The notes beneath the pieces were generated by a model that did no database searches, had not been told where the DNA came from, and saw nothing but the letters and a program-made list of their open reading frames with translations. DNA of 64,000 nucleotides from CBDDHT01 sp965227905. Lineage in GTDB: Bacteria > Pseudomonadota > Alphaproteobacteria > Rhizobiales > Methyloligellaceae. The stretch lies in contig OZ245780.1 of assembly GCA_965227905.1 (NCBI GenBank), forward strand, positions 806,001-870,000, read 5' to 3'. The position numbers and the translations under genes are program-made. Below are positions 16,122-24,905 of this stretch, one piece after another (positions within the stretch are counted from its first letter, which is position 1; each line of letters starts with the position of its first letter).

Positions 16122-17194
16122 GTATCGAGCACGAGCGTTTCCACGGAGTGGATCGCGGGGAGATGTTCGGCGATCCGGGTCCAATTGTCGCCTTCGTCGA
16201 CACTTGCATAAAGCGATCCCGTATTGGTTCCGAAATAGACGCCAGTGGACTCGAGGCTGTCCGTTGCCATCGCCTGACGGAGAACGCCGAAATAGACATT
16301 CTCCTGAGGGAGGCCGCTGCGAAGGGCCTCCCAGCTTTGCCCAGCATCGTGCGTGCGCCAAACGGCAGCCTTTGCATCGGGCACATAGCGGCCCTGCATG
16401 TCGCCATTCAATGGCAGGAGATAGAGCGTATCCGGATCTCTTGGATGCACCGCCGCGGGAAACCCGAATGTGGACGGGAGGCCGCCTTCGATGCTTTCCC
16501 ACGTCTCGCCGGAATCATCGCTGCGATACATGCCGCAATGGTTCTGTTGATAAAGGCGATTGCTCATTTCGGGCGCCATGACGAGGCTGTGCACGCATTG
16601 GCCGAATTCTGGATAGTTTTGCCCCTCCGGCAAGAAGTCCGCACGGGTGCCTCGATTGCGCGGCTCCCAAGTCTTGCCGCCATCGCTGGTGTAGAAGACG
16701 CCTGCTGCCGAAATTGCAGTCCACATATTTTCAGGATTGCTTGGATCGACGACGATGGAGTGGAGAATGAGGCCGGCACCTCCAGGCTGCCAGTCGGAAC
16801 GGGAGGGATGGTCGCGCAAACCTTCCACCTGGGTCCAGGTAACGCCTGCATCGCTGCTGCGAAAAAGTCCCGCCGGTCCGACCCCGGCGAAAAGGGTCTC
16901 TTGGCTTTGGGCAAGGCTCCAGACAGAGGTAATCGGGTCTTCGCCTTCAGAATAAGCCAGCCCCTGGCTCGAGTGGCTCCAGGTCTCGCCGAGATCGATT
17001 GATTTCCAGACGGCGGGGCCGAACCATTGATCGCCGCCAGCGCCAAAGATAGTTGCTGTCGCCGGATCGGCGATCACATGGTTCATCGGCCAAGCCTGGC
17101 AAAAGGGGCCTCGTGGTGTCCACGTCTGACGATCGCCGTTGCCTTCAAAGATGAAGACGCCCTTGTGCGTTCCAAGCAGAATGAAAACCTTCAT
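16118..17194 (-). CDS. BNR/Asp-box repeat beta-propeller protein
   Basis: 358-residue protein containing repeated sialidase-type Asp-boxes of the form S-x-D-x-G-x-T-W: SIDLGETWSHS, SSDAGVTWTQV, TSDGGKTWEPR, SDDSGETWESI, THDAGQSWEAL and SVDEGDNWTRI. A propeller fold is likely. No signal peptide is apparent from the start at 17194 (MKVFILLGTHKG), so it is probably cytosolic. It is translationally coupled to the MoaD/ThiS-like gene. It is often annotated as glycosyl hydrolase or exo-sialidase, but enzyme activity is not supported here. Confidence 0.85.
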   Translation of the reverse strand: MKVFILLGTHKGVFIFEGNGDRQTWTPRGPFCQAWPMNHVIADPATATIFGAGGDQWFGPAVWKSIDLGETWSHSSQGLAYSEGEDPITSVWSLAQSQETLFAGVGPAGLFRSSDAGVTWTQVEGLRDHPSRSDWQPGGAGLILHSIVVDPSNPENMWTAISAAGVFYTSDGGKTWEPRNRGTRADFLPEGQNYPEFGQCVHSLVMAPEMSNRLYQQNHCGMYRSDDSGETWESIEGGLPSTFGFPAAVHPRDPDTLYLLPLNGDMQGRYVPDAKAAVWRTHDAGQSWEALRSGLPQENVYFGVLRQAMATDSLESTGVYFGTNTGSLYASVDEGDNWTRIAEHLPAIHSVETLVLDT

Positions 17195-17374
17195 CAGAAC
17201 GAGGCTCCACGATATTGCAGGCCGACCCCTGAGTGCCATGGGGCGGGAGAATTGGAAACACTTGGCAATCATGACCGTCGAACGTGACGATCTTGTGCAA
17301 GCATCCTTTGCAGCCGATCGCCAATACGACCGTTCGTATCCTTACGATCGTCAGCAAGCGGCGAAGACGGATGA

Positions 17375-20092
17375 CTATTGCATCCTCTCAGGCTCACCGT
17401 CCAAAACGCGCGAACTGTTTTTCGTCTGGCTCTGAGGCAGGCTTCGAATGGCATTGAGCGTCGAGGGCCCAAATGAACCGTCAATGCGGCCGCTATAAAG
17501 TCCGGCTTGCCGCAACAGCTTTTGAAGCTCACGCCGGAATTGGGCTGAGCGTCCGCGATGGTTCTGGGTCATTTGGCTTATAGCGTTCTTTTCTCCTGCT
17601 TTTAGCGCGCGCACAATGTATTGAGCCGCTAGTGGAGGATTTGCCTGTCCGGCCGGGGAGAAGTCATGAATGATACCGAGCCAGGTCCAAGCGTAGGGCA
17701 GGTTCTTGTCCGCGGCTTTTCGGAACCATTTGAAGGCTTCCCGATAGTTCTTCTCACCGAAAAGCGTGCTGCCGAAGTTCGCCATACCCCAATCACTACC
17801 GCCGCGGGCCGACTTCTCGTACCACCTGCGCGCCTGACGCGGATCTTTCTCTCCCCCTTCTCCCGAAGACAACATGTTGCCCATGACATTCATGGCTACG
17901 GCGTCACCGAGTTCTGCTGCCTTCCGATTCCATTTGAGCGCCTCAGCGAGGTCTTTCTGGCCGCCTGCGCCGGTGTAGTAGAGGCCCGCCAGATGCCGAA
18001 TAGCGAGTGTGTTGTTGCGTCGTGCCGCCTTGTAATACCACTTGCGTGCCGCGGTAATGTCCTTCTGAACCCCGCGACCGTTCGCAAACATGAATCCGAG
18101 ATTGTGCATGGCCATGCTGTTGCCTTTGGCAGCGGCCTGCTCATAAAGGTGGCGAGCTTTTTCGTAGTTCTGCTCAACGAATTTACCATTGTCATGGTAG
18201 TAGCCGAGATGGTTTTGGGCTAACGAATCACCGGCAGACGCAGCCTTTCGATACCATTCAATCCCCTTGGCCGGATCTTTCGGTCCTCCATTGCCAGATA
18301 TGTAGATCGATGCCAGGCGGGTCATAGCGTTGGTATTGCCTTTCTTGGCCGCTTTGCGAAACCAGTTTCGCGCCGAATCCTGGTCCTTGTTGGTGTGTTG
18401 ACCGGAAAACAGTGCATCTCCCAACTTCACCATCCCCGCGGCATTGCCAGCGTTGGCCGCTTTGCGATACCAGTTCAACGCTTCACTAACGTCCTTGGCG
18501 ACGGATAGTCCCTTCTCGTAGAAAATGCCGACTTGATGCAGACCCGCTCCAAAGCCTTGGTCGGCGCTGCGTCGATACCAGCGGAGCGCTTCGTCGGTAT
18601 TCTTGTCGACACCGCGGCCGTGCTCATGCATGAACGCCAGATTGTACATTGCGGTCAGATCGCCGGCGTCGATTGCTTTGAGATACCAGCGCTTAGCTTC
18701 GGCAAAATCCTGAGGGACGCCGTTGCCGTTGTCATACGCATAACCGATGGCGTTCATTGACGGCGCAAAGCCGCCATTAGCAGCCTCAAGGAGCCAGTGT
18801 TGGGACTCCTTCGGGTCCTTGTCGGTCCCGCGGCCAGCCAGGTACAGATAAGAGATCTGATGCATGGCCGGGACATAGCCCAGGTCAGCAGCTAGTTTAT
18901 ACTCTTGAAAAGCCTTCTCAAAATTCCGTACCGCAGCTTCCCCATACTCGTAGGAGTACCCTAGATAGCCCCGCGCGGCGGCGTAGCCCTTGGCCGCGGC
19001 GTTCTCATAGTGTTTGCGTGCATCGTCATAACGCTTGTCGGCGTCGAGAGATCGTCCGAGCTGGAACATGTACCGCGGTGATTCCGGGTCGCCTGCAATG
19101 GCCTTGCGGCAGGCGCGAATGGCCTTCAGACTTTTCTTGGCGAGATCGACATAAAGAACGCCGTCTGCGACCGCCTGTTTGTCGTATGGATCGGCGGCAA
19201 GCCTGTCGCACTCATTTGCCAACGTCGCTGAATGGGTTGGTTTTTTAACGATCCGAGGGACAACGTGGCTGGTCAGTACTTCAGGCTTCTCGGATTCTTG
19301 ATTAGGCTCGGGCGGAACCAGAAAATAGTCGCCAGTCAGTTCGTCATAATAGGCGGGGCGCTGCAGATGCTGCCGGCTTCCCGCCAACAGCTCAACCTCC
19401 CGGCGAACGGCGCGCGCTATCTTCGGCAGTGAGAACCCCGGGCGGACCAACATCGGTGCCAGAATACGCGTATAGACGGAATTCGGATTCGGATCGTCGT
19501 CCGAAATCCGGTCGAGAGCCGTCTGTCCGACGCCGGCGGAATACATGATGAAGGTGCCGGCCGGCGCTGCTGTTCGGGCGAGTCCGCGTGTTCCGCCAAG
19601 CGTTCGTCCGTAGCTTTCGAACGGATTATCGCGGCACGCATCGAGGATCAGGACGTTCACACTCGGACGGCGGCTGCGCAATTCGGCAAGCACACTATCG
19701 ACCGCAATCGCCTCCCCCTTGATCAGGGATTCCTGGCCGGAGCTTGCGGATGGGATATCGGTGGGAAGCAGATAGTTTCGGCCATCGATTTCGATCCCGT
19801 GGCCGGCAAAGAAGAACACCGCCTCATCCCCGGCCTCCAGTTTGGAGACGGTTTTCTGAAGGTTCAGATTGAACTGTCGACGCGTGACGTTCTTTGCCAG
19901 GATGACGTCAAATCCGACTTGTTCGAGAATATTGGTGATGGTCTCGCTGTCGTTCACGGCCTTCTTGAGGTCGGCGACATTTGCGTAGTCGTCGTTTCCG
20001 ATGACCAACGCCACCCGTTTGGCAAAAGACGGCGATGTGGCGGCACCCATTGCCAAACAGAAGATGAAGAACGCGATCAATATCTGTCTCAT
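17375..20092 (-). CDS. Secreted caspase-like (metacaspase) protein with Sel1 repeats and C-terminal peptidoglycan-binding-like segment
   Basis: 905-residue protein. Residues 1-24 are a signal peptide ending in SPSFA. A peptidase C14 caspase domain follows with the His98/Cys153 dyad in FFFAGHGIE and LILDACRDNP. From about residue 290 to 840 there are about a dozen Sel1/TPR-like repeats (A-x-x-W-Y-x-K-A-A type). The last 50 residues contain LLRQAGLYSGRIDGSFGPSTLNAI, a peptidoglycan-binding-type repeat. The start at 20092 has an AGGGGAG site; the ATG at 20167 adds a segment with no signal character. Probably a periplasmic protease or scaffold; its substrate is unknown. It is a single-gene unit. 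Confidence 0.9.
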   Translation of the reverse strand: MRQILIAFFIFCLAMGAATSPSFAKRVALVIGNDDYANVADLKKAVNDSETITNILEQVGFDVILAKNVTRRQFNLNLQKTVSKLEAGDEAVFFFAGHGIEIDGRNYLLPTDIPSASSGQESLIKGEAIAVDSVLAELRSRRPSVNVLILDACRDNPFESYGRTLGGTRGLARTAAPAGTFIMYSAGVGQTALDRISDDDPNPNSVYTRILAPMLVRPGFSLPKIARAVRREVELLAGSRQHLQRPAYYDELTGDYFLVPPEPNQESEKPEVLTSHVVPRIVKKPTHSATLANECDRLAADPYDKQAVADGVLYVDLAKKSLKAIRACRKAIAGDPESPRYMFQLGRSLDADKRYDDARKHYENAAAKGYAAARGYLGYSYEYGEAAVRNFEKAFQEYKLAADLGYVPAMHQISYLYLAGRGTDKDPKESQHWLLEAANGGFAPSMNAIGYAYDNGNGVPQDFAEAKRWYLKAIDAGDLTAMYNLAFMHEHGRGVDKNTDEALRWYRRSADQGFGAGLHQVGIFYEKGLSVAKDVSEALNWYRKAANAGNAAGMVKLGDALFSGQHTNKDQDSARNWFRKAAKKGNTNAMTRLASIYISGNGGPKDPAKGIEWYRKAASAGDSLAQNHLGYYHDNGKFVEQNYEKARHLYEQAAAKGNSMAMHNLGFMFANGRGVQKDITAARKWYYKAARRNNTLAIRHLAGLYYTGAGGQKDLAEALKWNRKAAELGDAVAMNVMGNMLSSGEGGEKDPRQARRWYEKSARGGSDWGMANFGSTLFGEKNYREAFKWFRKAADKNLPYAWTWLGIIHDFSPAGQANPPLAAQYIVRALKAGEKNAISQMTQNHRGRSAQFRRELQKLLRQAGLYSGRIDGSFGPSTLNAIRSLPQSQTKNSSRVLDGEPERMQ

Positions 20093-20276
20093 TTGCCACT
20101 CCCCTGGCTCAGAGACGTCTCTCTGCTGCAAGATTATCGCGCTTGTACGGCAAATCGTTCCGCACAAGATGCCCCACCTATAGTTACGTGGCCGATTGAG
20201 GAATTCAATATTCTTGTGTGAAGAAAAATGAAGTGCGAGATCGTGAATTCGAGCCCGCTATTGCTGTGCAGTAACT

Positions 20277-20942
20277 TCAGTCAGTGGCGGCCAGCCAGTC
20301 GAACAGCGGCTTTAGCTTCGCGAACCGGCAATCGCAAGTGTTCAAAAAGCCTGGTTTGGTCGCAGTGCCCGGGTCCTTGATGTCGCTCCAGACCGTCAGG
20401 CCCTTGTGCCTCAACAGGTCGGCTTGTGGGTGGTCCTTGGGATAACCGGACGGTACGCGCTTTAGGTGCGGCTCGCCCAGGCGCAACCCGTCCGAACTGA
20501 GCGTTTCGAGCGTTTCCGCCAGCTTCGCCCCATCCTTGCCGACGATGCGCGCTCGGAATGAGTCGAGGTCCTGTTTTTCGAAACCGAAGACGCCTGCACC
20601 AAAAACCAATCGGCCTGTCTCGAGCGCGAAGAACCAGCGTGGCGGCGCCGGTATGGCGATCTCAGGAAGAAAAGAGATATGGAGATGTGTGTTGTAAGGA
20701 GTCTTGTCTCTAGAGAAGCGAAGATCTCTATTGATACGGAATATTTTCGGTTGGTGTGCCAATCCGGTGAGCGCCTCCAGGTGGATGGCCATAACATCGC
20801 CAAACGCCTTCGCCGGCAGTTTGATCGACCGCTCATACTCGGCCTTGTTTTGGGTGAACCAGTCGCGGTTGTTGTTCTCCTTCAAGTCCTTCAGGAATTG
20901 GACGGACTCTTTGGGGAACTTCGAGAATTCTTCGTCTGCCAT
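20277..20942 (-). CDS. DUF2461 (TIGR02453) family protein
   Basis: 221-residue member of the DUF2461 family of unknown function. The N-terminal pattern FPKESVQFLKDLKENNNRDWFTQNKAEYE and the internal RINRDLRFSRDKTPYNTHLHISF are diagnostic. The start at 20942 (MADEEFSKF) is chosen over 21035, which would run into the upstream gene. It lies 22 bases behind the TfoX-like gene and is the last gene of the operon led by the ECF sigma factor. Confidence 0.88.
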   Translation of the reverse strand: MADEEFSKFPKESVQFLKDLKENNNRDWFTQNKAEYERSIKLPAKAFGDVMAIHLEALTGLAHQPKIFRINRDLRFSRDKTPYNTHLHISFLPEIAIPAPPRWFFALETGRLVFGAGVFGFEKQDLDSFRARIVGKDGAKLAETLETLSSDGLRLGEPHLKRVPSGYPKDHPQADLLRHKGLTVWSDIKDPGTATKPGFLNTCDCRFAKLKPLFDWLAATD

Positions 20943-20964
20943 GGGCTCAGGCTCCTTTCGGGCG

Positions 20965-21306
20965 TCATTTTGGGGGCAACGCCGATACGAATCGAAGCGT
21001 GAGGGCGATCCAGGCTTTGATCGCCTCTTCGTCACAAGCCGACGCTTCGACGAAGATCATTCCACCCATCCGCCTCTCGCCAAACTCGACCCGCGTTGCG
21101 CCTTCTCTGGATAGAGCCTCAACCTCATTGTCCTTGCCGACGCGGAACATGAAACGCCGCTCACCGCTCTTGGCCCGGTCCGCACCGCCAATCATATGGC
21201 CATGGTGGAAGAAACAGATGCCTCCCATCATGCGCTTCTCGGAAATGCCGTCCATCTCAGCCAATGCGGACCGAAACTGCGATGCAAGCTCTTCATCGTA
21301 AGCCAT
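20965..21306 (-). CDS. TfoX N-terminal domain protein
   Basis: 113-residue protein with the TfoX/Sxy N-terminal domain. RMMGGICFFHHGHMIGG is the classic segment, followed by RFMFRVGKDNE and the C-terminal WIALTLRFVSALPPK. Full Sxy regulators carry a second C-terminal domain that is absent here. Stand-alone N-terminal domains are common in stress-type gene clusters and need not concern competence. The start at 21306 (MAYDEELA) lies 10 bases after the MAPEG gene. Confidence 0.87.
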   Translation of the reverse strand: MAYDEELASQFRSALAEMDGISEKRMMGGICFFHHGHMIGGADRAKSGERRFMFRVGKDNEVEALSREGATRVEFGERRMGGMIFVEASACDEEAIKAWIALTLRFVSALPPK

Positions 21307-21316
21307 GATCTTTCCT

Positions 21317-21727
21317 TTACCGGAGCCAGCCGCCCAGCGACGCAAGGCAGAGACCGGAGAACAAGATCATCGAAATGAAAGTCGCAATCATGCCGATGCC
21401 GCGACCTACGCCCCATCCGGTTCGATACATGTCGATCGCATGAGCGAGGCGTCCGACGATTAGCAGGCCGCCGCCCGCCCAAAGCAATGTCGGTGCCGCA
21501 GCCAGATATTCCGCCCCTGCCATGGCGAGAAGCGTGATTGGTACGGTCTCTGTGAAGTTCCCGTGGGCACGCATATGGCGGGTGAGACGTTCATTCCCGC
21601 CATCCAGAAACCGAATGCCGGTTCTTGCTCTGAGGATGCCAACCGCGAATGTCATCGGGATCTGGATCAGTGTCAGCAGAGCGATGAATGTAATCGTAAT
21701 CGAGAATGTCATCGGAATGTCTCTCAA
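21317..21727 (-). CDS. MAPEG family membrane protein
   Basis: Four-helix membrane protein of 136 residues of the MAPEG superfamily (membrane-associated proteins in eicosanoid and glutathione metabolism). Supporting features are ARTGIRFLDGGNERLTRHMRAHGNFTETVPI with the conserved Asn-Glu/Arg and His-x-Asn positions, and LLWAGGGLLIVGRLAHAIDMYRTG. In bacteria the function is mostly unknown; glutathione transferase activity has been shown for some relatives. It sits between the VOC and TfoX-like genes with gaps of about 12 and 10 bases. Confidence 0.87.
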   Translation of the reverse strand: MRDIPMTFSITITFIALLTLIQIPMTFAVGILRARTGIRFLDGGNERLTRHMRAHGNFTETVPITLLAMAGAEYLAAAPTLLWAGGGLLIVGRLAHAIDMYRTGWGVGRGIGMIATFISMILFSGLCLASLGGWLR

Positions 21728-21739
21728 CTTGCGGCCGGA

Positions 21740-22123
21740 TTAACTCTGCATGCTCTCATAAGTGATCAAGGCAATGCGCGCGCCTTGTGGATCGGCGATT
21801 GTTGCCATCCGGCCGACGCCAGGAGCGTCCAGCGGTCCATCGAGAATCGTTGCGCCTGCTTTCTCGGCACGCTTGATACTGGCATCAACGTCAGTCACGG
21901 TGACATAGATTGTCCATGTGCCCTCATCTGTTGGGCGTGGCGAGAATCCACCGATAGGGCCATCGCCAACTATAATTCCCGAATAGCTGGAGCCGTCCTG
22001 CATCGGCATATCGGCAACTGTCCAGCCCATGACGTCGCTGTAAAATTTCTTGGCGGCCGCGATGTCGGGTCCTGCGAACTGTATCCATCCGGCAATGCCC
22101 GGTGTCGTCATTGACGTGCTCAT
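21740..22123 (-). CDS. VOC family (glyoxalase/bleomycin-resistance fold) protein
   Basis: 127-residue vicinal oxygen chelate protein. The N-terminal half reads GWIQFAGPDIAAAKKFYSDVMGW, and the second half TWTIYVTVTDVDASIKRAEKAGATILDGPLDAPGVGRMATIADPQGARIAL, the paired beta-alpha-beta units of the fold. The metal ligands are not obviously complete, so it may be a binding or antioxidant protein rather than glyoxalase I. It belongs to the ECF sigma factor operon. Confidence 0.88.
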   Translation of the reverse strand: MSTSMTTPGIAGWIQFAGPDIAAAKKFYSDVMGWTVADMPMQDGSSYSGIIVGDGPIGGFSPRPTDEGTWTIYVTVTDVDASIKRAEKAGATILDGPLDAPGVGRMATIADPQGARIALITYESMQS

Positions 22124-22202
22124 TTCATCCCCTGTGTCATTTGCGCCGCTTTAGGCGGCAGATGACCCAAGGACGCGTGAGCCTCGACGAATCCGACAAG
22201 AA

Positions 22203-23444
22203 TCAGATTATTTTCTCGCATTCAGCGATTTTGTTTTGGAGATGGCGACGCTCGGGCTCGGTCGGATCGAGGGCAAGCGCGCTTAAGAAGGCTGCTTTTG
22301 CACCGTGAAAGTCTTTCGTCTTCATCAGGAATGCCGCTCGGGTCGTGTGAAACCATCGGTAGGAGCCTAGCTCATCTACGAGTGCTTCCAGCTTGGCGAG
22401 TCCCGCATGGGCTCCATGAACTTCGGCAATCGCGACGGCATGGTTCAGCCGCACGATCGGAGTCGGCTCGATGATCGTCAACGCTGCATAGAGACGTTCG
22501 ATTTCAGACCAGTCCGTGTCCTCCGCTCGCTGAGCGCCTGCGTGGACAGCGGCAATCGCTGCTTGGATTTGATAGGGGCCGGGTGTGGCATGTCGCAAGG
22601 CCTTGTCCAATAGAATACGGGCTTCGGCGATCATCGATTGGTCCCAGAGCGTCCGATCCTGCTCATCAAGCATCACAAGATCTCCATCTGAATCCATGCG
22701 TGCCTTTCTCCGCGAGTGCTGAAGTATGAGGAGGGCAAGCAGTCCCATCAACTCGCTGATGCCGGGGAAAAGGTCCAGCAAGAGGCGCGCACTGCGGATT
22801 GCTTCTTCACACAAAGGAGCCTTGATCTGAAGCGATCCGGCACTGGCCGACCATCCTTCATTGAACATCAGATAGATCATGAGAGATACGACCCGCAGTC
22901 GTTTGTGGCGTTCGATGAGGTCAGGCGTCTCGAAGGGGACATCCGCGCCGGTGACGATCCGCTTGGCGCGTGTCAACCGTTGCTCCATTGCGCGTGGGTT
23001 GATCAGAAAGGCCCTGGCAATCTCGGCGACGGACAATCCGGCCACGATTCTCAGAGCAAGAGCAGACTGATCCTGGGGGCTGAGGTCAGGATGGCAGCAA
23101 ATGAAGAGAAGCCTTAGAACGTCGTCGCGAAGCCCGGCGGCATCGACAAGGTCGATGAATTCGTCCTCGGTCGGCTCTAAGGGGGCTTCAATTGCGACAA
23201 GATTCTCTGCGCGTGCCGACTTGCGCAGCGAATCCACGCCTGCATTCCGTCCAACGGTCAGCAGCCACGCCAATGGGTCGCGAGGTAGGCCGCGATCAGG
23301 CCATACTTGCAATGCCTTGAGGCAGCTTGCCGAGAACGCTTCCTCCGCAACATCGATGTCTCGGAACTGCCGCATCAGCGCTGCGAGGGCCCGGGGCCGA
23401 ATCTCAGCGAAACGTGCTTCCAACCAGCTATTCGGTTCGTTCAT
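22203..23444 (-). CDS. ECF sigma factor, ECF42-type with long C-terminal extension
   Basis: 413-residue extracytoplasmic-function sigma factor. Sigma2 spans about residues 10-75 (AEEAFSASCLKALQVWPDRGLPRDPLAWLLTVGRNAGVD), and sigma4 about residues 115-170 (LSPQDQSALALRIVAGLSVAEIARAFLINPRAMEQRLTRAK). Then comes a 230-residue helical extension (TPR-like; IYLMFNEGWSAS and RLNHAVAIAE). This architecture is the ECF42 group, which lacks a classical anti-sigma factor. The start at 23444 overlaps the YCII/DGPF gene's stop by four bases, exactly the partnership known for ECF42. Confidence 0.9.
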   Translation of the reverse strand: MNEPNSWLEARFAEIRPRALAALMRQFRDIDVAEEAFSASCLKALQVWPDRGLPRDPLAWLLTVGRNAGVDSLRKSARAENLVAIEAPLEPTEDEFIDLVDAAGLRDDVLRLLFICCHPDLSPQDQSALALRIVAGLSVAEIARAFLINPRAMEQRLTRAKRIVTGADVPFETPDLIERHKRLRVVSLMIYLMFNEGWSASAGSLQIKAPLCEEAIRSARLLLDLFPGISELMGLLALLILQHSRRKARMDSDGDLVMLDEQDRTLWDQSMIAEARILLDKALRHATPGPYQIQAAIAAVHAGAQRAEDTDWSEIERLYAALTIIEPTPIVRLNHAVAIAEVHGAHAGLAKLEALVDELGSYRWFHTTRAAFLMKTKDFHGAKAAFLSALALDPTEPERRHLQNKIAECEKII

Positions 23445-23812
23445 GAAAGTCCCAAAGTGCCGCCGGCCCAAGCGATAGGCCTGACTTCGATGGCATCGTG
23501 CGAGGTCGCCAACCTGCCTCCGAGCGCGATGGCATCGTCGAGCGTATCGCAATCGACAACGTAGAATCCGGCAAACCGTTCCTTCGTCTCTGCGAATGGG
23601 CCGTCGACAACAATTGGATCGGCGTCTTTGGATTGCGACGGACGAAGCGTCACGGCGCTCGTAACAGGCATGAGCCTGGCGACGGCGAAAGTGCTTCGTT
23701 TCGCGAGTTCTTCCTGCAGGTCATTGTGTTTCTGCAGAATCGCTTCCTGCTCTTCCGGTGGCAGACGATCGAAGACGCCCTCGGCAGCATAGATCAGTAT
23801 CGAATAGAGCAT
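23441..23812 (-). CDS. YCII-related (DGPF domain) protein
   Basis: 123-residue YCII-like protein with the defining VDGPFAETKERFAGFYVVD segment. DGPF proteins are the standard genomic partners of ECF42 sigma factors and are thought to act in their signalling or be their targets; biochemical function is unknown. The start at 23812 has a GGAGAGAG site seven bases upstream. The frame from 23929 would run through the promoter region and is rejected. It is the first gene of a six-gene operon. Confidence 0.9.
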   Translation of the reverse strand: MLYSILIYAAEGVFDRLPPEEQEAILQKHNDLQEELAKRSTFAVARLMPVTSAVTLRPSQSKDADPIVVDGPFAETKERFAGFYVVDCDTLDDAIALGGRLATSHDAIEVRPIAWAGGTLGLS

Positions 23813-23845
23813 GACTCTCTCCAGTTTTATGAGTTCACGACCTAG

Positions 23846-23872
23846 GACGTTCGATAGCCTACGATTCCGACA
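23846..23872 (-). promoter_or_regulatory. Candidate ECF-type promoter for the YCII-sigma operon
   Basis: Read on the minus strand: TGTCGG (23872-23867), 17 bases, then CGTC (23849-23846), starting about 35 bases before the YCII start codon. TGTCGA-like -35 boxes are reported for ECF42 targets, and CGTC is a common ECF -10 element. The match is by eye and one base off in the -35. Confidence 0.4.
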
Positions 23873-24035
23873 CAGCAACAGAAAGAATCGATGGTTCACG
23901 GTCGTTGATTTTTGGGACAAGACTGGCAATCAACCTATCGCATGATAGGCAGGTGTTGTATCACTGTCCCGGCAAGCCCCGGCCTTGTGATGCATCATTG
24001 CCGGTTCTTGGCGGCGGCCAATCGGAGATAGCAGT

Positions 24036-24749
24036 ATGATTGACAAAGACATTGCCATTGTTGCGGGCATTGGGCCGGGGCTCGGAAAATCTCTATGTAC
24101 AAGACTGTGCGCCGAAGGCTATGCGGTTGTCGGTCTGGCACGGTCCGCGGCATCCGGTCAGGAACTTGAACGAGAACTCCAAAACAAGGACCAGTCTTTT
24201 CAATTTGTCGAATGCGATGTCACGAATGCGGCAGCCGTGGAACGGACTGTTCAGACTGTGACAGGCGAATGGGGAGCCCCATCCACACTTATCTACAATG
24301 CCGGACAGCTCCTCATTAAGCCCTTTGTCGAGACCACGGCAGATGATTTCGAAAGAATGTGGCGCGTGGCGGCTCTTGGTGCAATGTTGACATCCAGCGC
24401 CGTCATTCCAGGCATGATTTCGGCCGGCAGAGGTACAATCATTTTCACCGGTGCAACGGCCGGTATGCGGGGAGGTGCAAAATTCTCTGCTTTTGCTTCT
24501 GCGAAATTCGCCTTGCGTGGTCTCGCTCAGTCGTTGGCGCGAGAACATGGCCCGCTCGGCATTCATGTCGTTCACGCTGTCCTCGACGGCATTATGTGGG
24601 GTGGAATCTCGCGCGATATGGTCAAGGCACCGCGAGAGTCTTGCATCGAGCCGGATGCGGTTGCCGAAGTCTATCTGCAGCTCATGCGTCAGGAGAAATC
24701 AGCCTGGACGCAGGAAATTGATCTGCGACCAAGTAGCGAATCCTTCTAA
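24036..24749 (+). CDS. SDR family oxidoreductase-like protein lacking the catalytic tyrosine
   Basis: Short-chain dehydrogenase fold of 237 residues. The nucleotide motif is altered to AGIGPGLG (residues 10-17), NAG is present (residues 88-90), and the active-site YxxxK reads F153-A-S-A-K157, so tyrosine is replaced by phenylalanine. The rest of the core is normal (SLAREHGPLGIHVVHAVLDG). This subfamily is recurrent in bacteria, so the change is not a sequencing error. It may bind a nucleotide without classical reductase activity. It is divergent from the ECF operon and transcribed alone. Confidence 0.87.
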   Translation: MIDKDIAIVAGIGPGLGKSLCTRLCAEGYAVVGLARSAASGQELERELQNKDQSFQFVECDVTNAAAVERTVQTVTGEWGAPSTLIYNAGQLLIKPFVETTADDFERMWRVAALGAMLTSSAVIPGMISAGRGTIIFTGATAGMRGGAKFSAFASAKFALRGLAQSLAREHGPLGIHVVHAVLDGIMWGGISRDMVKAPRESCIEPDAVAEVYLQLMRQEKSAWTQEIDLRPSSESF

Positions 24750-24905
24750 ACATTCACGGCGATTGCACCGTATCGACTGAATTTCGCTTCAAACGAGCGT
24801 TACCAAGTGCGCCGTTTTTCGCTGGTGCATTCGCCACTTCTATCGGCTTGATAGAATTAAATGTTCTTGTTATGTTCCTGATCAATGTACGAGGAGAGCA
24901 AGGCG

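Noticed and set aside
16109..17002. 297-codon open frame on the plus strand
   Set aside because: Antisense to the BNR-repeat gene; the Asp-box repeats on the other strand are unmistakable.
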